This document shows positions 27,273-37,358 of a DNA stretch of 39,064 bases, one piece after another. Numbering within the stretch: the stretch's first letter is position 1; each line of letters opens with the position of its first letter. The position numbers and the translations under genes were made by a program. The DNA lies in assembly GCA_030549855.1 (NCBI GenBank), contig JAUQQP010000018.1:1-39064 (forward strand), written 5' to 3'. This DNA is from Cyanobacteriota bacterium SRBZ.bins.94.201705 (GTDB lineage: Bacteria; Cyanobacteriota; Cyanobacteriia; Cyanobacteriales; Cyanobacteriaceae). The notes below the pieces were generated by a model. It ran no database searches, had not been told where the DNA came from, and saw nothing but the letters and a program-made list of their open reading frames with translations.

Positions 27273-28304
27273 TTAGGCTACCATAGAAATATCGTCACCT
27301 ACCCTAGCAAAAGAAGGGATGTGGGGGAGGAAGTCTTGCCACTGGGAGACATCACCTATTAGAATCAACAAGGGAAAATCATACCCATCATAGGCTTTAA
27401 TAGATTCTATCTCCAGGCGGAATAAGCCGGGGCGAAAAGAGGGGTTGTATTTGCCGTCGTATTCAAATTTACTCAACATCAGCTGGAAGGAATAAACTTG
27501 GCTAGCCTGGAAATCTCCCGCAGAGGCGACTGTTTTCGCGCGAAAAACTGGTATTAGTTTTCCAAAGGGGATGTCTACGGTTATCCAACTGTTGGCAAGG
27601 GTGTCAAAAGAGTAGCAGTAACCAATTCCATCCCACCTCCCCTCACAACGGAGGATGAATTTGTATCGTTGTCCATCTCCTTTTATTCTTAACCTAATCC
27701 CCTTATAACCAGACAAATCCCAGGGAGGATTCAAATTCTTGCTTCTTACAGAGGCAAAACCTCCATTGTTGGCTGTAGATACCTCCCCCGTAAAAACGGC
27801 AACACCATTTTCCCATGTCAGCCTACTACTACTAATCCCCCCCATGACTATATCATCCACCGCACCCCATTGATTTACAGCATTTGGACTACCAAAATCA
27901 AACAAGAGGATTTCCCCTTTCTGCAGGTTTTTTTCCACTAGGTTTACAAGTCTATCTATCCCCCCCTGTGGTAGGCAAATAATTCTACTAACCCTTTCCA
28001 AGATACTGGCATTTAGAGAATCCCTTTCCAAATTGACATTGATTACCTCAACATTCTCCTGGCAATCCACAGCCACCGGCGAATTAGATGTGTTTAAAAC
28101 CCTCAAAGGTATCCCCTTTCCCCCCAACAAAGATAGGGTTTCTCTTGCTTTTGGGCTATCATCGTAACAGACTAGAGTTAAACCCATAACTGTTTTCCTA
28201 GGCGTAACGTAATTTTGGGAAGGATTAAATAACTGATTGAGACAACTGGCAAAAGGAATAACATCGAAAAAGCTAAGAGTATCCCAAAGGCGTTTTAATT
28301 GCAT
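27273..28304 (-). CDS. CIA30-domain protein with N-terminal Rossmann-like remnant
   Basis: A 343-residue protein. The C-terminal CIA30 domain (about 135-325) is clear: LLFDFGSPNAVNQWGAVDDI, VMGGISSSRLTWENG, GFASVRSKNLNPPWDLSGY, GIRLRIKGDGQRYKFILR and LEIESIKAYDGYDFPL. CIA30 proteins assist assembly of respiratory complex I in mitochondria. In cyanobacteria the domain is often fused to a larger NAD(P)-binding domain; here the region before it is short and lacks a GxxGxxG loop, so it may be a reduced version. Function in cyanobacteria is not certain. It has a duplicated tail relic downstream and precedes no clear operon partner; sufD lies 88 bp upstream on the same strand. Confidence 0.85.
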   Translation of the reverse strand: MQLKRLWDTLSFFDVIPFASCLNQLFNPSQNYVTPRKTVMGLTLVCYDDSPKARETLSLLGGKGIPLRVLNTSNSPVAVDCQENVEVINVNLERDSLNASILERVSRIICLPQGGIDRLVNLVEKNLQKGEILLFDFGSPNAVNQWGAVDDIVMGGISSSRLTWENGVAVFTGEVSTANNGGFASVRSKNLNPPWDLSGYKGIRLRIKGDGQRYKFILRCEGRWDGIGYCYSFDTLANSWITVDIPFGKLIPVFRAKTVASAGDFQASQVYSFQLMLSKFEYDGKYNPSFRPGLFRLEIESIKAYDGYDFPLLILIGDVSQWQDFLPHIPSFARVGDDISMVA

Positions 28305-28391
28305 TGTTTTACTCCCCCCTTTCTAGTCTTTTATTCCATTGTTTTTACCCCTACCCGATTCTATTTATTGTCGAATAGGGGTGGTTGAAAT

Positions 28392-29765
28392 CTATGTGCG
28401 ACAGGTGAAACACTGACGAAGACGTTGTCTGAGAGAATCCAGGGGAATCTTGTCTAAAACCTCAGCGGCAAAGGCATCAATCAATAAATGACGTGACATC
28501 TCTTCACTCAAGCCACGACTGCGAAGATAGAATACCTCCTCCGCCTCCAGTTGACTTACAGTAGCCCCATGGGTACACTTAACATTATCTGCAGTTATCT
28601 GTAACTCCGGCTTGGTATTAATCTTCCCCCTAGGGGAGAGTAACAGATTCCGATTCAACTGGGAGGCATTAGTCAACTGTGCCGTTTTTGGCACCCTTAT
28701 TTTACCATTAAAAACCCCAGTGGCAGCGTCATCAATGATATATTTGTGCAACTGGTTTACTAACCCATGGGGATGATTTAAATTCACTTCACTGTGAGTA
28801 TCCCCCAACTGTTTCCCCTGCAATAGGGTTAAACCATAAAGGAAAGTTTCTGTTTGTTCCCCTTTTTGATAGACTTTAAGATTGTGACGATATAGTTTCC
28901 CCCCAAGGCTGATTTCATTAAGGGTATAATGGCTATGGCTAAACTGATATATGGCCGTCTTGGCTATATGGAAGCTATCCCCCGACTCCATTTGAATGCG
29001 ACTATGATTGATTCTGGCATTGTCTTTTAGATAAACTTCTGTTACGGCATTGTTGAAATAATAACACTTGCCTGTAGGGATATAAGAACAACCGGGACTG
29101 TTAATGACCCCATAGTATTCTATCAGTTCACAAACAGAATTTTCCTCTACCACCACTAAAATCCGCGGTTGACTCCAACGGGGGGAAGTATCTGTTACGG
29201 TAATGTGGAGAAGATGAAGGGGGAGTGAAACAGTGTGATTTGCCTTTACCCACACCACTAAAGCATCTACTAAACCGGCGGAATTCAAAGCGGCAAATAT
29301 ATCCCCGTCTTCCGATTCCTCTTTTGCTAAATAGGAGGCAATCTTGTTAATTTCCTCTTCCCCTAAACCGCCTAAATTACCAAGGTAGGCTACATCTGTC
29401 GTAACAGCAGAAACATCAGACAATTGTGGCTGGTAATAACCATTTACCAATACCAAACGGGAGTGGTTAGTGGGAGGTAAAATAAACTCCGCCAAGGCTT
29501 CTGGGTTTAATTGGCTGGGGGTGGCATAATGCCAATTATTTTGGTATAACTCGGTCAAGTCAGTAAAACGCCACTCCTCGTCTTTCTTGGTGGGAAGGTG
29601 TAAGGCAGCTACTCTTTTTCCACCCCGCCTTCTGGTTTCTGCCACCAGTTGTCTTAAATTTCCCTGCCACCAAAGGGGTTGATTTTCTGCCTGTTGTAAT
29701 AATCCCCCTATATAGGTTTCCCTGTCTGTGATGGCGTCACGGTTTTCTCTGTCCAAAATTATCAT
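28392..29765 (-). CDS. sufD: Fe-S cluster assembly scaffold subunit SufD
   Basis: A component of the SufBC2D scaffold that assembles Fe-S clusters, the main Fe-S pathway in cyanobacteria. The 457 residues show the N-terminal helical part with LHLPTKKDEEWRFTDLTELY, and the right-handed beta-helix core with repeated strands (ILVVVEENSVCELIEYYG; NNAVTEVYLKDNARINHSRI; FLYGLTLLQGKQLGDTHSEV). The conserved C-terminal segment is CTHGATVSQLEAEEVFYLRS, LSEEMSRHLLIDAFAAEVLD, with the His and Cys used in cluster assembly and SufC contact. It is 105 bp downstream of sufC. No sufS follows. Confidence 0.96.
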   Translation of the reverse strand: MIILDRENRDAITDRETYIGGLLQQAENQPLWWQGNLRQLVAETRRRGGKRVAALHLPTKKDEEWRFTDLTELYQNNWHYATPSQLNPEALAEFILPPTNHSRLVLVNGYYQPQLSDVSAVTTDVAYLGNLGGLGEEEINKIASYLAKEESEDGDIFAALNSAGLVDALVVWVKANHTVSLPLHLLHITVTDTSPRWSQPRILVVVEENSVCELIEYYGVINSPGCSYIPTGKCYYFNNAVTEVYLKDNARINHSRIQMESGDSFHIAKTAIYQFSHSHYTLNEISLGGKLYRHNLKVYQKGEQTETFLYGLTLLQGKQLGDTHSEVNLNHPHGLVNQLHKYIIDDAATGVFNGKIRVPKTAQLTNASQLNRNLLLSPRGKINTKPELQITADNVKCTHGATVSQLEAEEVFYLRSRGLSEEMSRHLLIDAFAAEVLDKIPLDSLRQRLRQCFTCRT

Positions 29766-29870
29766 TTCTTGTTACTCCCTATTAGAGACAAACAAAATGG
29801 AAAATAACAAACAAGAGAGGGTGAGTGAGGTTTAGTGTAGTTTGGGGTATTTACCTCTTCTCTTCCCCCT

Positions 29871-30644
29871 TCAAACCACAGTTAACTTTTCCTCCTCATC
29901 CAGGAAATCATAACCCTTAGCTTCTAACTCCAATGCCAGATTCTTATCACCACTCATAACAATTCTTCCTCTAGACATAACATGCACCACATCGGGGACA
30001 ATATAGTTTAATAGTCTCTGATAGTGGGTAATCAAGAGGAAGGCATTGTCAGGTTTACGGAGTTGATTAACCCCTTCTGCAACTATTTTTAGGGCGTCAA
30101 TATCTAAACCAGAGTCAATTTCGTCTAGAATAGCTAAAGTAGGTTCCAATAGTGCCATTTGTAAAATCTCATTGCGTTTTTTCTCCCCACCAGAAAAACC
30201 TTCGTTAACACTCCTTTCTAAAAAGGAGGCATCCATCTTCACCAACTGTAGTTTCTCCATCACCAAGTCTTCAAAATCAAAAGCATCTAACTCCTCCAAA
30301 CCCAGATGCTTACGACGATTGTTATAAGCCACCCGCAGGAAGTCTAAATTACTTACCCCCGGGATTTCTATGGGATATTGGAATGCCAAAAATATCCCCG
30401 CTAATGCCCTCTCTTCTGGGGCTTTTTCTAGTAAATTTTCCCCTAGATAGATAATTTCCCCCTCTGTCACCTCATAGTCGGGGTGTCCTGTGATAACCTT
30501 AGAAAGGGTGCTTTTTCCAGAACCATTGCGCCCCATTATAGCATGTACTTCCCCCGCTTTTATCTCTAGGTTTACCCCTCTGAGAATCTCTACTCCCTCT
30601 ACTGCCGCCTTCAGATTTTTTATTTCTAGTATCGTGTTACTCAT
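29871..30644 (-). CDS. sufC: Fe-S cluster assembly ATPase SufC
   Basis: The cytosolic ABC-type ATPase that drives the SufBC2D scaffold. In 257 residues: Walker [10 protein letters not shown] at 38-46, the Q-loop [13 protein letters not shown] typical of SufC, the signature [13 protein letters not shown] (a SufC-specific variant of LSGGQ), Walker [17 protein letters not shown] and the switch His in [10 protein letters not shown]. It has no membrane domain. sufB, which usually precedes sufC, is absent: a DUF4079 gene lies upstream on the same strand with a 97-bp gap. A TATAGT box lies close to the start. Confidence 0.97.
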   Translation of the reverse strand: MSNTILEIKNLKAAVEGVEILRGVNLEIKAGEVHAIMGRNGSGKSTLSKVITGHPDYEVTEGEIIYLGENLLEKAPEERALAGIFLAFQYPIEIPGVSNLDFLRVAYNNRRKHLGLEELDAFDFEDLVMEKLQLVKMDASFLERSVNEGFSGGEKKRNEILQMALLEPTLAILDEIDSGLDIDALKIVAEGVNQLRKPDNAFLLITHYQRLLNYIVPDVVHVMSRGRIVMSGDKNLALELEAKGYDFLDEEEKLTVV

Positions 30645-30741
30645 TTGTCTATACTATATTGCTCTCTAGCAGTTTGTCAGATACTATTTTAAGACACTTT
30701 AGCAACAATTTTGTTGTTAAACTCTTGTGGGAGGGGAAATA

Positions 30742-31413
30742 TTAGAAAATGGTAGCAGGGGGAGGAGTCCATAAGCCGATTTCAAACAAATCCCTACTGC
30801 CGGTAATAGCCTGTCCCAAAAACAACAACAAGGCGATACAATTGAGGATAACATGGAGATGGCGCCATCGCCGGGATTTATCCTGGTAGATTTCCTCGAC
30901 AATCGCCAGGGAGAATATCATCAACAGACAGACAGCCATCCCATAGTAGTAATGAGAGATATACCACTGGTTGGTGCGTCTAAAAACACCCTCTTGGCTA
31001 CCTAGAATTATTACTCCCATCCCCGTCAGGAAGGCAAAAACTCCCCTCCATATTCTCCCCTTCGCCTGTAGCAAAAATATCTGGGAAGCAATGGTAAAGA
31101 CAAACACCAAAATTAAAAAAATAAACTTCAACAAGTCCGTCTGCCATAAACTATTTTTGATGATATTCTTAGTGATAATAGGGTGAGCAAGTCCCGCTAA
31201 TGTCACACAAACCACTCCAGTGGCTAGGTATTTCCCAAAATTAACGTGATTTCGAGTCACCAAACTAGGAATATAACTGTCTCCCCTTTTCTTTATTTGG
31301 AGTCTTCTTTGTCTTGTTTGCCAGGCAAAATATGATACTATCCCCAGCAGGGGAAACACTCCCACTACTGCCAATATTGGGTGGATTAAAAGACTAAATT
31401 GCTCCAAATTCAT
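30742..31413 (-). CDS. DUF4079 membrane protein
   Basis: A 223-residue inner- or thylakoid-membrane protein with about five helices (LIHPILAVVGVFPLLGIVSY; KYLATGVVCVTLAGLAHPII; LLKFIFLILVFVFTIASQIF; IWRGVFAFLTGMGVIILG; YYYGMAVCLLMIFSLAIVEE; HLHVILNCIALLLFLGQAIT). Several histidines sit in or near helices (the HP pairs and HVILN), and the end reads ITGSRDLFEIGL. This is the DUF4079 pattern of phototrophs, somewhat like diheme b-type cytochrome 561 folds; haem binding is inference. The stop lies 97 bp before sufC on the same strand. It is divergent from chlB. Confidence 0.8.
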   Translation of the reverse strand: MNLEQFSLLIHPILAVVGVFPLLGIVSYFAWQTRQRRLQIKKRGDSYIPSLVTRNHVNFGKYLATGVVCVTLAGLAHPIITKNIIKNSLWQTDLLKFIFLILVFVFTIASQIFLLQAKGRIWRGVFAFLTGMGVIILGSQEGVFRRTNQWYISHYYYGMAVCLLMIFSLAIVEEIYQDKSRRWRHLHVILNCIALLLFLGQAITGSRDLFEIGLWTPPPATIF

Positions 31414-31846
31414 AAAGTTTTCTAGTTATTTTGCTTCTCTACTGATGGAGATTATAACTTTGTTTCTCCTTCCCCGAAAGCACCATTTTTAGAAGATAAA
31501 AACCTGTTAGCTAGGAAACAATACATCCTGCCTACAATCCCGCCGGTGGTATAGAAATTTTGTCTAAATAAAGGTAAACCAAAAACAATCCCCCCTCTTC
31601 CCTAAAATTTTGTAATAGTTTTACCCCCTTTTTTGACATATTTGTGGCAAAGGGGTGATAAACAAGGAGAATTCCTCTACAACCTAAAGACTTTCTGGTA
31701 AACAGAAGCAGGTAAGTAGAAAGAGAGAGGATTTATGAAGTTTTATTGAGTAAATATTTGTAAATAGAAAATAAAAAAAAGGCAACAGAGGAGGGAAACT
31801 GGAAAAAAAGAAATGGGCATTGACTAAATCGAAAAAAACTGATACC
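31414..31846. other. Divergent spacer upstream of chlB
   Basis: About 430 bp without a gene between the divergent DUF4079 and chlB genes. It contains the chlB promoter candidate at 31633-31662 and otherwise AT-rich sequence with no other element I can support. Confidence 0.45.
31633..31662 (+). promoter_or_regulatory. Candidate chlB promoter
   Basis: TTGACA at 31633-31638 and GATAAA at 31657-31662 are 18 bases apart, a sigma-70-type arrangement. It would give a leader of roughly 180 bases before the chlB ATG. Confidence 0.45.
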
Positions 31847-33373
31847 ATGAGACTGGCATATTGGATGTATACAGGCCCCGCTCACATCGGTACCCTGAGA
31901 ATAGCAAGTTCCTTTAAAAACGTCCATGCTATAATGCATGCCCCTCTAGGAGATGACTATTTTAACGTAATGCGTTCAATGTTAGAGCGGGAAAAGGACT
32001 TCACCCCTGTTACTGCTAGTATAGTAGATAGGAATGTATTGGCAAGGGGGTCACAGGAAAAAGTAGTAGACAACATCGTCAGGAAAGACAAAGAAGAAAA
32101 GCCTGACTTGATAATCCTCACCCCAACCTGCACTTCTAGTATTCTACAAGAGGATTTGGCCAACTTTGTAGAAAGGGCAAGACTAAACACCGACAGTGAC
32201 GTGTTGTTGGCAGACGTCAACCACTATCGCGTCAATGAATTACAAGCGGCAGAGCGCACCCTGAAACAGGTGGTACAATTCTATCTGGAAAAGGCGGAAA
32301 AGAGAGGAGATATAGTCACGGAAAAAACAGCAACCCCCTCTGTAAACATCATTGGCATTTCCACCCTCGGTTTTCACCACCAGCACGACTGCAGGGAGTT
32401 GCAAAAATTGATGACAGATTTGGGCATCACTGTAAACCTGATTATACCACAGGGGGCGTCAGTAAGGGATTTGAAAAGAATACCCGCAGCCTGGTTTAAT
32501 CTTATACCCTATCGAGAATTAGGACTAGCCACCGCTACCTATCTGCAGGAGAAATGGAAAATGCCCTATGTGGATATTACCCCCATGGGAGTGGTAGAAA
32601 CAGCCCGTTGTATCCGCCAAATACAAGAAATACTAAACCAACAGGGGGCAAATGTCCACTATGAAGATTATATCACCCATCAGACACTGCATGTATCCCA
32701 GGCGGTTTGGTTTTCCCGCAGTATCGACTGTCAGAATCTCACCGGCAAAAAGGCTGTAGTCTTCGGCGACAATACCCATGCCGCTGCCATCACTAAAATC
32801 CTCACACGGGAGATGGGTGTCCATGTAGTCTTAGCTGGCACCTACTGTAAATACGACCAATACTGGTTTTGTCAACAGGTGGAAGGCTTTTGTGACCAAA
32901 TCCTGGTTACCGAAGATTACACGGAAGTTGCAAACGCCATTGCGGAAATTGAACCAGAGGCGATTTTTGGAACACAAATGGAGCGTCATGTAGCTAAACG
33001 GTTGAACATCCCCTGTGGTGTGATTTCTGCCCCTATTCACATCCAGAATTTTCCCATAGGTTATCGTCCTTTTCTGGGGTATGAGGGAAGCAATCAGATT
33101 GCAGACTTGGTTTACAATTCCTTTACCCTTGGCATGGAAGACCATCTTCTAGAAATATTTGGCGGTCATGATACCAAAGAGGTGCTTACTAAGTCAATAT
33201 CTGCCCAGTCTGATTTAAAATGGACTGGGGAAGCCCTGAGGGAATTGGAAAAAATACCCGGCTTTGTGCGTGGCAAGGTGAAGAGGAATACAGAGAAATT
33301 TGCCAGAGACAGGGGAATTACCCAGATTACCCTGGAGGTGATGTATGCTGCCAAGGAAGCATTAGGGGCATAA
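31847..33373 (+). CDS. chlB: Light-independent protochlorophyllide reductase subunit B
   Basis: Subunit B of the nitrogenase-like dark-operative protochlorophyllide reductase, which with ChlN holds the catalytic centre and takes electrons from ChlL. The 508-residue chain begins [20 protein letters not shown], includes the [15 protein letters not shown] segment with the Asp that ligates the cluster, and [13 protein letters not shown] with a conserved Cys. It ends with the C-terminal helix-rich domain ([37 protein letters not shown]). The start is ATG 31847, since the family N-terminus begins there; an in-frame TTG at 31820 adds nine atypical residues. chlL and chlN are not in the window. Convergent with gun4. 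Confidence 0.97.
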   Translation: MRLAYWMYTGPAHIGTLRIASSFKNVHAIMHAPLGDDYFNVMRSMLEREKDFTPVTASIVDRNVLARGSQEKVVDNIVRKDKEEKPDLIILTPTCTSSILQEDLANFVERARLNTDSDVLLADVNHYRVNELQAAERTLKQVVQFYLEKAEKRGDIVTEKTATPSVNIIGISTLGFHHQHDCRELQKLMTDLGITVNLIIPQGASVRDLKRIPAAWFNLIPYRELGLATATYLQEKWKMPYVDITPMGVVETARCIRQIQEILNQQGANVHYEDYITHQTLHVSQAVWFSRSIDCQNLTGKKAVVFGDNTHAAAITKILTREMGVHVVLAGTYCKYDQYWFCQQVEGFCDQILVTEDYTEVANAIAEIEPEAIFGTQMERHVAKRLNIPCGVISAPIHIQNFPIGYRPFLGYEGSNQIADLVYNSFTLGMEDHLLEIFGGHDTKEVLTKSISAQSDLKWTGEALRELEKIPGFVRGKVKRNTEKFARDRGITQITLEVMYAAKEALGA

Positions 33374-33400
33374 TTTAATCATCCCCTTCTCCTCTTTCAT

Positions 33401-34081
33401 TCACGTTTCCCAGGCGGGGTGTGAGAATAGGGCATCAATAAATCTCACCCCTCTCAACTGGTTAGATAGTGGCAAATGCCCAGGGGGTGCAGTTAAATCC
33501 CATATGAATTCACTGGGGTATTTTGTCCATTTATTCCCCTTTTTCCATTTCAATTTTATCCAGAGTTGGTAATAATCTTTCCCTAAACTTAACCAGATTT
33601 GTCTTTGAATCTTATAGCCGAATTTTCCTTCTGAATAGACATACCATAGGGTATCAATTGTTTTCAAATCTGCTACGGGAAACCTTTTTACCTCTGTGAA
33701 ATAAACCCATTTTCTTCTAACTGCGCCTTCCCCTGCCAATTCGCATAACTTAACTCTTGTAAGACTGTCGGCCTCCTGGTATTTTTTCTCTATCAGCAGT
33801 TTTTGTAACTCCCTGTAATCTATGCCCTTTTCTGTACTCAAGTCTACTACCCCCTCGGGGAATTTGTCTTTTAAAAACCTTTCATTTTCCTCTAAATTAC
33901 TCTCCCTTAAAACCTGATATATTTTGCCCTTTATTGGGGAAACCTCAGGAGTATACACCAGGAAATCCCTTAGAAACTGGTAGCCTTTTTCCCCTTTGGT
34001 TATAATCTCGTCCACTAGCAGTAGTTTGTTTTTCTCCGAGGCTTTTTCAAATTTCTCCTTAATATTATCTAGCTCATCCAT
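33401..34081 (-). CDS. gun4: Tetrapyrrole-biosynthesis regulator GUN4
   Basis: A porphyrin-binding protein that activates Mg-chelatase. The 226 residues have the cyanobacterial layout: an N-terminal helical bundle (about 1-80, MDELDNIKEKFEKASEKNKL; KIYQVLRESNLEENERFL) and the GUN4 core (about 86-226). The core begins GIDYRELQKLLIEKKYQEAD and continues TRVKLCELAGEGAVRRKWVY, FTEVKRFPVADLKTIDTLWY and WDLTAPPGHLPLSNQLRGVR. Its length and motif order agree with the Synechocystis protein. It is convergent with chlB, with 27 bp between the stops, an appealing grouping of two chlorophyll-pathway genes though they are on opposite strands. Confidence 0.93.
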   Translation of the reverse strand: MDELDNIKEKFEKASEKNKLLLVDEIITKGEKGYQFLRDFLVYTPEVSPIKGKIYQVLRESNLEENERFLKDKFPEGVVDLSTEKGIDYRELQKLLIEKKYQEADSLTRVKLCELAGEGAVRRKWVYFTEVKRFPVADLKTIDTLWYVYSEGKFGYKIQRQIWLSLGKDYYQLWIKLKWKKGNKWTKYPSEFIWDLTAPPGHLPLSNQLRGVRFIDALFSHPAWET

Positions 34082-34239
34082 TGTTTTTTCTCATTCTTCA
34101 GTTAGCCTGTAACCTTCTACAGATTTTGATTAAAATTCCCAGGGTTAAAAATATAAACCCGCGGTGTAAATAAAACAATCATCTGGTAGATAAGCTACTG
34201 CTATTTTGTTAAACAGTAACTATTTTACCATCTAAACAG

Positions 34240-35016
34240 TTAAAAGGAAATGGTGAAAAGAGAAAAACTTTGATAGACATAAAGTAAAACTACTGCACAA
34301 ACACTGCCAACAAGAGTATTAATAACGTTAACAACCTCATTAGTCAACCAGGAAAACCTTTGCTGTAAAGTGGCACCAATAAAACTCTCCACAAGAGTAG
34401 CTATAAAAGCGGAAACAACACATATAACAACCCCAGTAGCATCAATGAGATTAACAAACCACCCCAACAGGGAAATGGCTATACTGGCGACAATACCAGC
34501 AATAGTCCCTTCTATACTTATAGCACCCTCTGTACCCCTAGGCACCGGTTGGAGGGTGGTAATTAAAAAAGTCCGACTCCCATATACCTTACCAAATTCA
34601 CTGGCACAAGTGTCTGAAAACTTAGTGGCAAAACTAGCTACATATGCTAGGATGAAAAGAGACTTCGCCTGGGGGAAGAAAAAAGAGGCTAAGGCGCAAA
34701 TAAAGGCTACTAAGGCGCTTCCCCACACATTCTCTGCACCTCTTTTCCCCCCCCTTTTTTCTGCTATCCCGGCGGCAATTTTCTCCTCCAGGCCTAATTT
34801 AGTTATAGCAGAACCAAGGATAAAATAGAACAAGACAATGGCATAACCCCGCCATTGTAGACAACCCCAAATCACTACCCCTAATAGCCAGGCATTCAGA
34901 TAACCGAAAACTGTCAGCAACTTCTGGGGGAGGATTAATGCTAGAAACAACAAAAAGGTGTTGACTACCAGTGCCGTCAGCCAGGAATTGGATAGAATTA
35001 GGGCAAGAATGTCCAT
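34240..35016 (-). CDS. DUF92 membrane protein, phytyl-phosphate kinase (VTE6)-like
   Basis: A 258-residue polytopic membrane protein of the DUF92/TIGR00297 family. The plant and cyanobacterial member VTE6 phosphorylates phytyl phosphate to phytyl diphosphate, recycling chlorophyll-derived phytol for tocopherol and chlorophyll. Landmarks: FILGSAITKLGLEEKIAAGI, RGAENVWGSALVAFICALAS, and ASFATKFSDTCASEFGKVYG, followed by PVPRGTEGAISIEGTIAGIV, the conserved DUF92 core. About six helices are visible. Phytyl-phosphate kinase activity is inferred from the family. cysC lies 66 bp upstream on the same strand; a 158-bp spacer separates its end from the start of gun4 downstream. Confidence 0.88.
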   Translation of the reverse strand: MDILALILSNSWLTALVVNTFLLFLALILPQKLLTVFGYLNAWLLGVVIWGCLQWRGYAIVLFYFILGSAITKLGLEEKIAAGIAEKRGGKRGAENVWGSALVAFICALASFFFPQAKSLFILAYVASFATKFSDTCASEFGKVYGSRTFLITTLQPVPRGTEGAISIEGTIAGIVASIAISLLGWFVNLIDATGVVICVVSAFIATLVESFIGATLQQRFSWLTNEVVNVINTLVGSVCAVVLLYVYQSFSLFTISF

Positions 35017-35082
35017 AGTAACACTATTACCATTTCCCTTGTTTGGGGGAGACTAGAGGATTATACATCTCCCCCAGCCAAC

Positions 35083-35628
35083 CTAAGACACAACAGGTAA
35101 AGAAATGTAACCCAGTTTTTCCAAACCCCTCAAAACCTTCTCCACACTCTCCTCTAATGTTTCTATGTCTGTGCGACATTCGATTTCGGGGTTTAGGGGA
35201 GGCTCATAAGGATCATCTATACCTGTAAACATTTTTATTTCGCCTGCCCTAGCTTTCTTGTATAAACCCTTAACATCCCTAGCTTCACAGACTTCCAGGG
35301 GTGCGTTAACATAGACTTCAACGAAGTTGCCGATTTTGGCGCGAATTTCGTCTCTAATAGCGCGATAGGGGGAAATAGCTGATACTATTACAATTACACC
35401 ATTGCGAGTAAGAAGATGGGCTACAAAACCAATACGTCTAATATTCTCGTCTCTATCCTCCTTACTATATCCTAACCCCTTAGTAAGATGAGTACGCACC
35501 ACATCCCCGTCTAATACTTCTACCTTATATCCTTGTGCCCTTAATCTAGCCTCCACCTCTCTACTGATAGTGGTTTTACCGGCACCACTCAAACCCGTAA
35601 ACCAGATGGTAACTCCCTTATGTTCCAT
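35083..35628 (-). CDS. cysC: Adenylylsulfate kinase
   Basis: It phosphorylates adenosine 5'-phosphosulfate to PAPS in sulfate assimilation. The 181 residues begin with [18 protein letters not shown] (P-loop GLSGAGKT at 12-19), then [20 protein letters not shown], the APS-binding [28 protein letters not shown] and [20 protein letters not shown], and end in [20 protein letters not shown]. All APS-kinase signatures are in place. ATG 35628 is the only sensible start. It precedes the VTE6-like gene on the same strand, with a large gene-free region upstream of it. Confidence 0.97.
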   Translation of the reverse strand: MEHKGVTIWFTGLSGAGKTTISREVEARLRAQGYKVEVLDGDVVRTHLTKGLGYSKEDRDENIRRIGFVAHLLTRNGVIVIVSAISPYRAIRDEIRAKIGNFVEVYVNAPLEVCEARDVKGLYKKARAGEIKMFTGIDDPYEPPLNPEIECRTDIETLEESVEKVLRGLEKLGYISLPVVS

Positions 35629-36482
35629 ATTAACTAGATTTTTTCCTTTTCTACTCCTAACAGATGTATTGTACAGGGGGCTGGTATTGTGTACAACTAA
35701 AGGGCAAGGGGGTTAAGATTATTATGGGCCAATAACCGATAAGCCACCACCGAGTCAAACAGTAGGGAGAGATGGAGAAATAGTCTTAGTCGCCAGTCAT
35801 CAGTTACCGGGGGGAAAGATGCAAACCAGAAACAGATAGGCTTGGAAGAAGCCGGAAAAAGTTGGCTAAAAGTGGAGACGATATAGGGTGACTACTATTG
35901 CCTCAGGAGGATGCCAATACCCGTCTTCTACAATCATACACTGGACGAAACGTTAATACTGGCCCAGGGGATAGACATTCAGAAAAGACTAATTCCAACC
36001 CTCTAGACTCCTCCCCCCTCCACTCGGGGAATACAGAGGGTGGTAGCTTGCCGCATTAACAAAGAGACAATTATTATCCCTCCCATTCAGTGGTTTTATA
36101 CCACACTTCCTTCTGCATGTAGACTTTTAAACTTACAACCCCCATGGTTTATGGGAAGCCAACTATCTGCTTTGGCATTCTTCTTTCTTTTCCTGTTATC
36201 CCAAATGCACGCCAATGATTGTAATTATTACAAATTTAGTTCCCCAGTGGGAGACTATTAGACAGCCAAATGGGAGGATAATTGTCATTCCCCCCTAGAC
36301 TTATTATTTGGACAGAGGTAGGCGAATAATTATCATTGGTTAGCTAGTAGCTGGTGGAAAATTTCCGTAGAATAATCTTTGACAGCCTAAGAGGGGTTAA
36401 TAGCCATGTCTTTGTCAGTCATAGCCACCCGGTAAACACAACAAAAATCATTCGTTGCCATGACAAGAAAAAATGGCAAAAG

Positions 36483-36497
36483 GGATAATGATTATCA
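36483..36497. promoter_or_regulatory. Zur-box-like palindrome (best match)
   Basis: GGATAATGATTATCA matches the cyanobacterial Zur consensus TGATAATNATTATCA, as I recall it, at 13 of 14 defined positions. No gene lies next to it, so it is not an ordinary operator. Confidence 0.45.
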
Positions 36498-37118
36498 CTC
36501 GGATGCGATTGGTTATCCCCCATAACCCACCACGGCAGACTGGTTACCCCGACAAAAGAGGGAGACTAGTTGCTTCTTTCCCACTGGATTGGTATACAGT
36601 CAGTTAGCCGGAGGGGTTGTCATTCGGCTGTATTTGGAGTGGTTTTTGGATTATAGACTGCCTGCCGGGAAACATGACTATCATCCGGATGCAGTCGGGA
36701 GGCATAAAGGGGGGAGAATCGTTATTGTTATGTCTTTGGTTATCCCTGTTTATCATGTCCGGACAACTCTTGACAACAAGGAGGCAGCCGCCGACTAATT
36801 GTTACTGACATTTGACTGATTGGAGAATACTTCTCCCCCACGCTAGTTATTCTCTCTCATCCTTAGGTAACAGTTTACAGTTATAAACCCTTGCCCAAAC
36901 TGGAAGAATGATTACCATTAGTATTTACTCAATTCCTTACCCGGGGGGATAATTGCCATTTATCCAGACTAACCAGTTTTCCCCCTCTCTACAACAACCT
37001 TACTAGTAACCCTCTCTTGCTAATGCCGGGATAGTGGTTGTTATTTTTATGGGATTAGTCATTCTTGTTTTCCCCCTGCAGACGATGGTGGTGGTAATAT
37101 AGACTTTCCCTAAACCCG

Positions 37119-37133
37119 TTATAACAATTATCA
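37119..37133. promoter_or_regulatory. Zur-box-like palindrome
   Basis: TTATAACAATTATCA matches TGATAATNATTATCA at 12 of 14 defined positions. It lies just outside the 3' end of the ParA relic. Confidence 0.35.
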
Positions 37134-37155
37134 CTAGTATGTGGTCAGTTACTGT

Positions 37156-37358
37156 TTATTTCTGCATGTGTAAGACAACTCCTCTTGTCTTATAACCTTC
37201 TAAACGCCTATCACAAATGCTAATGGCAACCCCCAAAAAAACTAAATCATCACCCCTAAAACTTTGTACCTCCTTGAGTCTCTTGATAACATATTCAATA
37301 GCCTCAATAGGATAGGGAGAAAGCTGGCTGGGAATCAAAACCCCATCGGCAAATTGTT
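37156..37358 (-). pseudogene. ParA-like ATPase fragment
   Basis: A 65-codon open piece on the minus strand reads FADGVLIPSQLSPYPIEAIE, then YVIKRLKEVQSF, GDDLVFLGVAISICDRRLEG and YKTRGVVLHMQK before a stop. This resembles the part of ParA/Soj ATPases after Walker B (ADGVLIPxQLSP...GVxISxxDRR). The P-loop half is missing: stops and a Zur-like repeat element (near 37352) immediately precede it, and another element lies beyond its end. It is therefore a relic, apparently flanked by the repeat family. The family call rests on this short stretch. Confidence 0.5.
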
